From: Osmia lignaria lignaria
Lineage: Eukaryota > Arthropoda > Insecta > Hymenoptera > Megachilidae
Length of the DNA: 64,000 nt
Reading direction: 5' to 3'
Assembly: GCF_051020975.1 (NCBI RefSeq)
Contig: NC_135036.1
Span: 9,920,001 to 9,984,000 of the forward strand
Made by a program: the position numbers and the translations under genes. Shown piece by piece: positions 61,001-64,000 of the stretch (positions are counted from its first letter, which is position 1; every line of letters starts with the position of its first letter). The notes beneath the pieces are model-generated. The model saw only the letters and a list, made by a program, of their open reading frames with translations. It was not told the DNA's origin and searched no databases.

Positions 61001-62709
61001 CGCCGCATGGCGCTCCATTCATTGCCATAGGCACGCTCCGTACTCTACTTAACGAACCGTGCCCACCTTTTTTGCCAGCCACAGTAGCCGCTCTGTAATT
61101 TCCCCCCTGCTTTCATCCCCGGGACGATTTCTCTCAAAAATCATCGTCAGAATTTAATCGAAGTCCGATTGAATTGAATTCTCGTCGTTTGAAATTTATC
61201 GAGAGCCACATCGCCCTGAAACCGCGCGCGGAAAACGAGTTTCGATCAGCGCCGCGAAACCGAGAATGTCGTCGCGAGAACGAGCTGGTGTGGCGATCAT
61301 TAGCTACGAGAAAACAGGAAAAATCCACGACAGCCATGCTGATACGGGGATTATTATTAACTGTGCACCGTGTCGTTGATGATTGTGTTCCATGTTACAT
61401 AAATAGCCAGGAACGGTATCGGTATTCCGTGATAAATTTCACGGAATTTACAATCGAGATAAAGGGAATTTGCATCGGGCGAAAATAACTAGCCGTCGTG
61501 TCTATAATGGCGTGCTTGAACGACGGCATAAGTTCGCTCGCTTTATGGCGGTGTACGGTTCAGGTTGAGGCGGGACTAGTTTATACGACACGAAACTATG
61601 TTGCCGATCCGAAATGTGAGTCGTAATGTCGGATAAAAAAAAAAAATCGATAGATTATCGATCAAATTGAAGCAAACTTGAGATATTACAATAAAACGTT
61701 CAAACGAGATTATAAAAATTTTCGTCTTGCAATGAAACGAGGTTCGAGTCGACGACCAGCGAGTGGTATAAATTGACTACCAGCATCCGGATACCCGCAT
61801 GTTGAATACCAACGCGAATAACCCTGGAACCCTGTAGGGTGCGGTACAAAAGTCCCTGAAAGCCGTGCAACTCGTTATCGACGACCTTGATACCCATGGA
61901 AGTCGATACGAACGTCTCAGGGTCGTGATACAGACGATACTGGATCGGTAAGACTCGATATTCGGAATTTACGAGATCCAGTACACTTAATTCTAGATTC
62001 GTATTCACGAGACTCGATAAGGACTAACTTCAACTTATGGTTTCGATACAAGCAATTCTGGATCCCATGGATTGAAATGGTTCTTGGCGAATTGACAGGG
62101 TCAAGAAAATGAAAAAAAAAAAGAAGAGAAAGACGATCGTTCGATCGATTCAAGCGTATTTTCTGTTGCCGTTCTTCGTGTCACAGCGTTTCCTACACGC
62201 GCCGACTTAATTCGTAATTCAATCGACGTAGAAGCAAGAGCTTCCGGTGGACGTCATACGCATCCTTCTTCCTCTGTTTCACGAGCCGCGACCAAAGTAC
62301 GTGTCCCATAGCATTTTATGCGTTTCCATTTAACGCTCGATTGTGTACGTACACGCGCTCGAACTTTAATCAAGCTTAGAATTTTCAAGAAGCTTCTTGA
62401 AACCGTTCGAGCGCGATATATTTTCCAAATTTTTGATTACCTTTCCATCGATCGATCGTCGGTTAAAATGATACAAAGTAGAAAGTAGTTTTGTATTTCA
62501 TTTTTGGAGGCGCATTAATTATTTGTTTAATCACTTACCTTGCACAGAGCGACGCCAGTGTCCAGCCTGTCCATAAAATTGTCAACGTTTATTCTCAATT
62601 CCGGATACAAAGCGTTCAACCATTCGGCCAGGTCCTCCTTCATCGCGACCAGATACTCCTCCGAAGACTTGAAAGGTCTGTAAGACCTTGCTTCCAGAAG
62701 CACCGACAT
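33192..62709 (-). CDS. pigs: GAS2-like cytoskeletal linker, pickled eggs ortholog (7 coding exons)
   Basis: The exons, in transcript order, are 62709-62539, 52501-51977, 38263-38062, 37778-37694, 37306-36880, 36780-36363 and 34075-33192. They total 2,712 nt, 904 codons with stop, and every junction keeps phase. A calponin-homology (CH) domain occupies about residues 20-180, an acidic linker about 195-210, and a GAR/Gas2 domain about 238-297 (RCTCPTQFPMIRVSEGKYR, then VMVRVGGGWDTLSHYLDKHD). The tail is Ser/Arg/Pro-rich. RSRSPTP occurs at 366-372, 391-397 and 416-422, and RSPTP at 529-533. A likely helix spans 806-837 and an SRIP (SxIP) EB1-binding motif lies at 885-888. In the family, CH binds actin, GAR binds microtubules and SxIP recruits the protein to growing plus ends. 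CH plus GAR plus an SxIP tail in an insect points to pigs. The first two introns (about 10.0 and 13.7 kb) are very long. The symbol rests on domain order and family knowledge. Confidence 0.9.
34076..36362 (-). other. pigs: pigs intron 6 (about 2.3 kb)
   Basis: Non-coding between exons 6 and 7. Open frames inside are short and without domains. Retaining it would extend exon 6 by about 55 residues to a stop near 36196, which looks non-functional (Phe/Ser-rich). Confidence 0.7.
36363..36780 (-). CDS. pigs: pigs coding exon 6
   Basis: It has acceptor CTGTTCTGCAG and donor GTGAGC, with 139 codons plus one base (residues 471-609). It starts DARKDLQQENRAKTALSEEF and continues with KYVPT-like disordered sequence, SSSRSPTPSPPAIKEEP and CSEMSDEGYRSLGAVQP. 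IKEE is a sumoylation-like site. The donor choice is the only one that keeps the frame into the last exon. Confidence 0.85.
36880..37306 (-). CDS. pigs: pigs coding exon 5 (RSRSPTP repeat region)
   Basis: It has acceptor GATCCGCAG and donor GTAAGC, covering residues 328-470. It is low-complexity Ser/Arg/Pro/Gln, probably disordered and heavily phosphorylatable (SP and TP sites). RSRSPTP occurs three times, exactly 25 residues apart. Such basic SP/TP-rich tails in cytoskeletal linkers often add microtubule affinity regulated by proline-directed kinases, which is an inference here. Confidence 0.88.
37694..37778 (-). CDS. pigs: pigs coding exon 4 (small, just after GAR)
   Basis: An 85-nt exon between acceptor TCATTGCAG and donor GTGAGT. 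It completes a Ser codon from exon 3 and encodes HRSMISAKLIQKAGGSFDLG and on to YE plus two bases. The frame is forced by the phases of both neighbours. An out-of-frame ORF on the same strand is a shadow. Confidence 0.85.
38062..38263 (-). CDS. pigs: pigs coding exon 3 (GAR/Gas2 domain)
   Basis: It has acceptor TTTGTTTCAG and donor GTAAGT, with 67 codons plus one base. Almost the whole GAR domain is on this single exon: VRDLVERCTCPTQFPMIRV, YRIGDTKVLIFVRILRSHV, GGGWDTLSHYLDKHDPCRC. The conserved cysteines and the GGGWDTL motif are intact, so microtubule binding is expected. Confidence 0.93.
38264..51976 (-). other. pigs: pigs intron 2 (about 13.7 kb)
   Basis: It separates the CH-coding from the GAR-coding exons. 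No further exon is supported with confidence. A GC-rich pocket at about 44740-44940 contains a - strand ATG (44864, frame beginning MAETSSVAAPASLQ) and may be an alternative promoter or exon (see findings). A possible TTAA-bounded element lies at 42242-42746. The rest is ordinary AT-rich intron with A/T runs. Confidence 0.7.
51977..52501 (-). CDS. pigs: pigs coding exon 2 (rest of CH domain, acidic linker)
   Basis: It has 175 codons, acceptor TTTGTCCACAG and donor GTGAGT, phase 0 at both ends. It starts HANNVRKSAAEYVARRQARK and contains the CH core words ARDNVSNFIGWCRNSLG and KNERHVILCLLEVARRG. An acidic linker (NEESDDEYADMQQEEP) and LKSLDEM lead into the GAR exon. A second frame through the same DNA is a shadow. 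Confidence 0.9.
52502..62538 (-). other. pigs: pigs intron 1 (about 10.0 kb)
   Basis: No additional exon could be supported. It is AT-rich with scattered GC-richer pockets (about 59640-61080). A CTCF-like word sits at 52672-52686, just upstream of exon 2. Degenerate short repeats occur near 57200-57280 (GGGAAATTAGC words) and 60075-60150 (GATCTAAGA/CCTAGA words). Long first introns in insect genes often hold enhancers, but no specific site is demonstrated. Confidence 0.7.
62539..62709 (-). CDS. pigs: pigs coding exon 1 (N-terminus, start of CH domain)
   Basis: Fifty-seven codons start at ATG 62709 (AAAATG context), with donor GTAAGT. The peptide MSVLLEARSYRPFKSSEEY leads into the first CH helix (LVAMKEDLAEWLNALYPEL) and NFMDRLDTGVALCK, the typical CH-domain pattern of GAS2 proteins. 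The ATG is close to a 5' UTR splice acceptor, which supports this start. Confidence 0.9.
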
Positions 62710-62725
62710 TTTGGCTGCTCGCTAC
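62710..62725 (-). other. pigs: pigs 5' UTR remnant on the first coding exon
   Basis: An acceptor TTTGTTTCAG (on the - strand, just right of 62725) is followed by 16 nt of leader and then the ATG. At least one non-coding first exon must therefore lie further upstream, beyond what I can recognise, perhaps outside the window. Confidence 0.6.
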
Positions 62726-64000
62726 CTGAAACAAAATCATTTTCCATTAGAATCTGTTCAAACTTATCAATAAAGATTTGATAGTATCCTACTCGAAATT
62801 AATTCAAACACCTGAAGTATTCAAAACCGACAGCAGAATGAACGGTCTTTCGAATGTGACACGATTTCTAATGCGAACGTTCTCTCGCGGTGCGAACGTG
62901 AACTGCAGTAAGTGTGAACTAAACCTTTACACCAAGTTGCATGGTCCTTTTATAGGAAAAACCCATCGGCCACTTGGTAACCAATTAGAATTAAGAAATA
63001 CCTTCCATTATGGACGGTCACCTCGTTGCCGGCCAATATGACCTGGAATACCGTTTACCTACCCCTCGGATTAAAGTATCGTCACAGTGGTTTTACCAAT
63101 TCAAAGTACAAATAAGTTCTCTAATTTTTGTACTTAAACTCTAAAATTCTACTTTGTAAATTCACAGAAAAATATAAGATTTTTTGGTAAAATTGATTTC
63201 ATGACGAGAACGACCAGTCGTCTACCATTTTAAAGCACACTACGAATGGGCAATAAAATTTCCAGGGATTTGCAACACAATGGTGATGGGTCTGTATCGT
63301 TGACTGCCCTAGAAACTCTCCCCCAGTTGACGCACCGGTTAAACCACCCCATAAGGCCGTTGTCTGTTGCTCAACGTATGAAAAGCCGTGCCATATCGCG
63401 TTCGTTGTTTGCCAGTCCCCTGGTTACCCTTCGAAAATCTCCGTTATTCTCATCAAGCGACGATGATCCGTGGCCGAAGCAGTTTCGACGGACCGTATTC
63501 TACCCCTTTGGGACCAGCTATCACATGGGATGAACCGCAGCACGAAGCTGGGCGACGATCGAGTTTGCAATTCGTTTCAATGAATTAGGGTACTCGCGTA
63601 AATTTCGTCCCCTCGATTGCTACCATTTGTAAATTTATCATTTTTCTACAGCCCATTTTACGACTCTATAAATTCTCCACTTTCATAATTGTAATAATTT
63701 TATCTAATGTGCCAATAACTTGTTAATTCCGTCTAACCACCAGATGAAAAATTCGACTGGTTTTCTAGCTTAAAAGTGTTAACCGAATAGTTCCGCAATT
63801 TTAAAGCCTAGCTTACTGGTTGTACAATTAGATAGCCTGCTATAATAATTTCATAGCGTAATGGTCCGGACAAATAGTCTGCTGGTTGTACAATTTAATA
63901 CCTAGTCTAGCGGTTTGGCATTCTGCTGGTGTATACTCCATTAGATCAACGCTTTAATAGTCTAGTTTTATGATCCACGGTCGCATAGTCCTGTAATTTC
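62726..64000 (-). other. Upstream intron or 5' region of pigs (right edge)
   Basis: No exon is recognised. The last 260 bp hold a degenerate minisatellite in which TAGTCTGCTGGTTGTACAAT-like words recur at irregular spacing of about 20-57 bp. Confidence 0.4.
63740..64000. repeat. Degenerate minisatellite
   Basis: CTGGTTGTACAATT occurs at about 63815 and 63872. TAGYCTGCT, TAGTCTAGCGG and TAGTCCTG variants fill the space between and after. Divergence between copies is high, so it is old or non-uniform. Confidence 0.5.

Noticed and set aside
1..64000. tRNA genes and well-known insect microRNAs
   Set aside because: I looked for T-loop words and for common mature miRNA sequences such as let-7, bantam and miR-184, and saw no convincing match by eye. 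A covariance-model search would be needed to exclude them.

Overview
The window looks like nuclear DNA of an insect, most likely a hymenopteran (bee, wasp or ant). It has GT-AG introns, AT-rich spacers full of homopolymer runs, TTAA-bounded miniature transposons, and two recognisable insect gene families. I see no operons, bacterial genes, viral genes or toxin genes. The order Hymenoptera is an inference, since no species-diagnostic sequence was recognised.

Two protein-coding genes converge. On the + strand, the last five coding exons of a BTB/AT-hook/pipsqueak (psq) transcription factor lie at 1897-3929. They splice in frame into 414 residues. The BTB domain proper is left of the window and only its C-terminal edge is present. 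On the - strand, a GAS2-like cytoskeletal crosslinker, orthologous by domain order to Drosophila pickled eggs (pigs), runs from its ATG at 62709 to its stop at 33192. Its seven coding exons join in consistent phase into a 903-residue model: CH domain, GAR (Gas2) domain, Ser/Pro/Arg-rich tail with RSRSPTP repeats, a short predicted helix, and a C-terminal SxIP EB1-binding motif. Two large introns (about 10.0 and 13.7 kb) make up most of the right half.

After the psq gene, 3930-11.5 kb is T-rich, low-complexity DNA that may be partly its 3' UTR. It carries a cluster of small inverted-repeat elements at 7.3-10.7 kb, several with piggyBac-like TTAA ends. From about 12.2 to 16.3 kb lies the most unusual part of the window. 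At least six tandem-repeat families (57, about 120, 76, about 50, 93 and 10 bp periods) are stacked there. Parts are duplicated directly and parts are mirrored, and the 93-bp family carries a CTCF-like motif in every copy. A short GC-rich insert with a poly(A) tail, probably a 5'-truncated non-LTR retrotransposon, interrupts the block.

From 16.3 to about 30.3 kb I find no convincing coding exon. The pigs 3' UTR probably ends near 30.3 kb, at the first - strand AATAAA after the stop. The two genes have no evident shared pathway: one encodes a chromatin or DNA-binding regulator, the other an actin-microtubule linker. The satellite block sits between their convergent 3' ends, so a domain-boundary role is a reasonable but untested idea.
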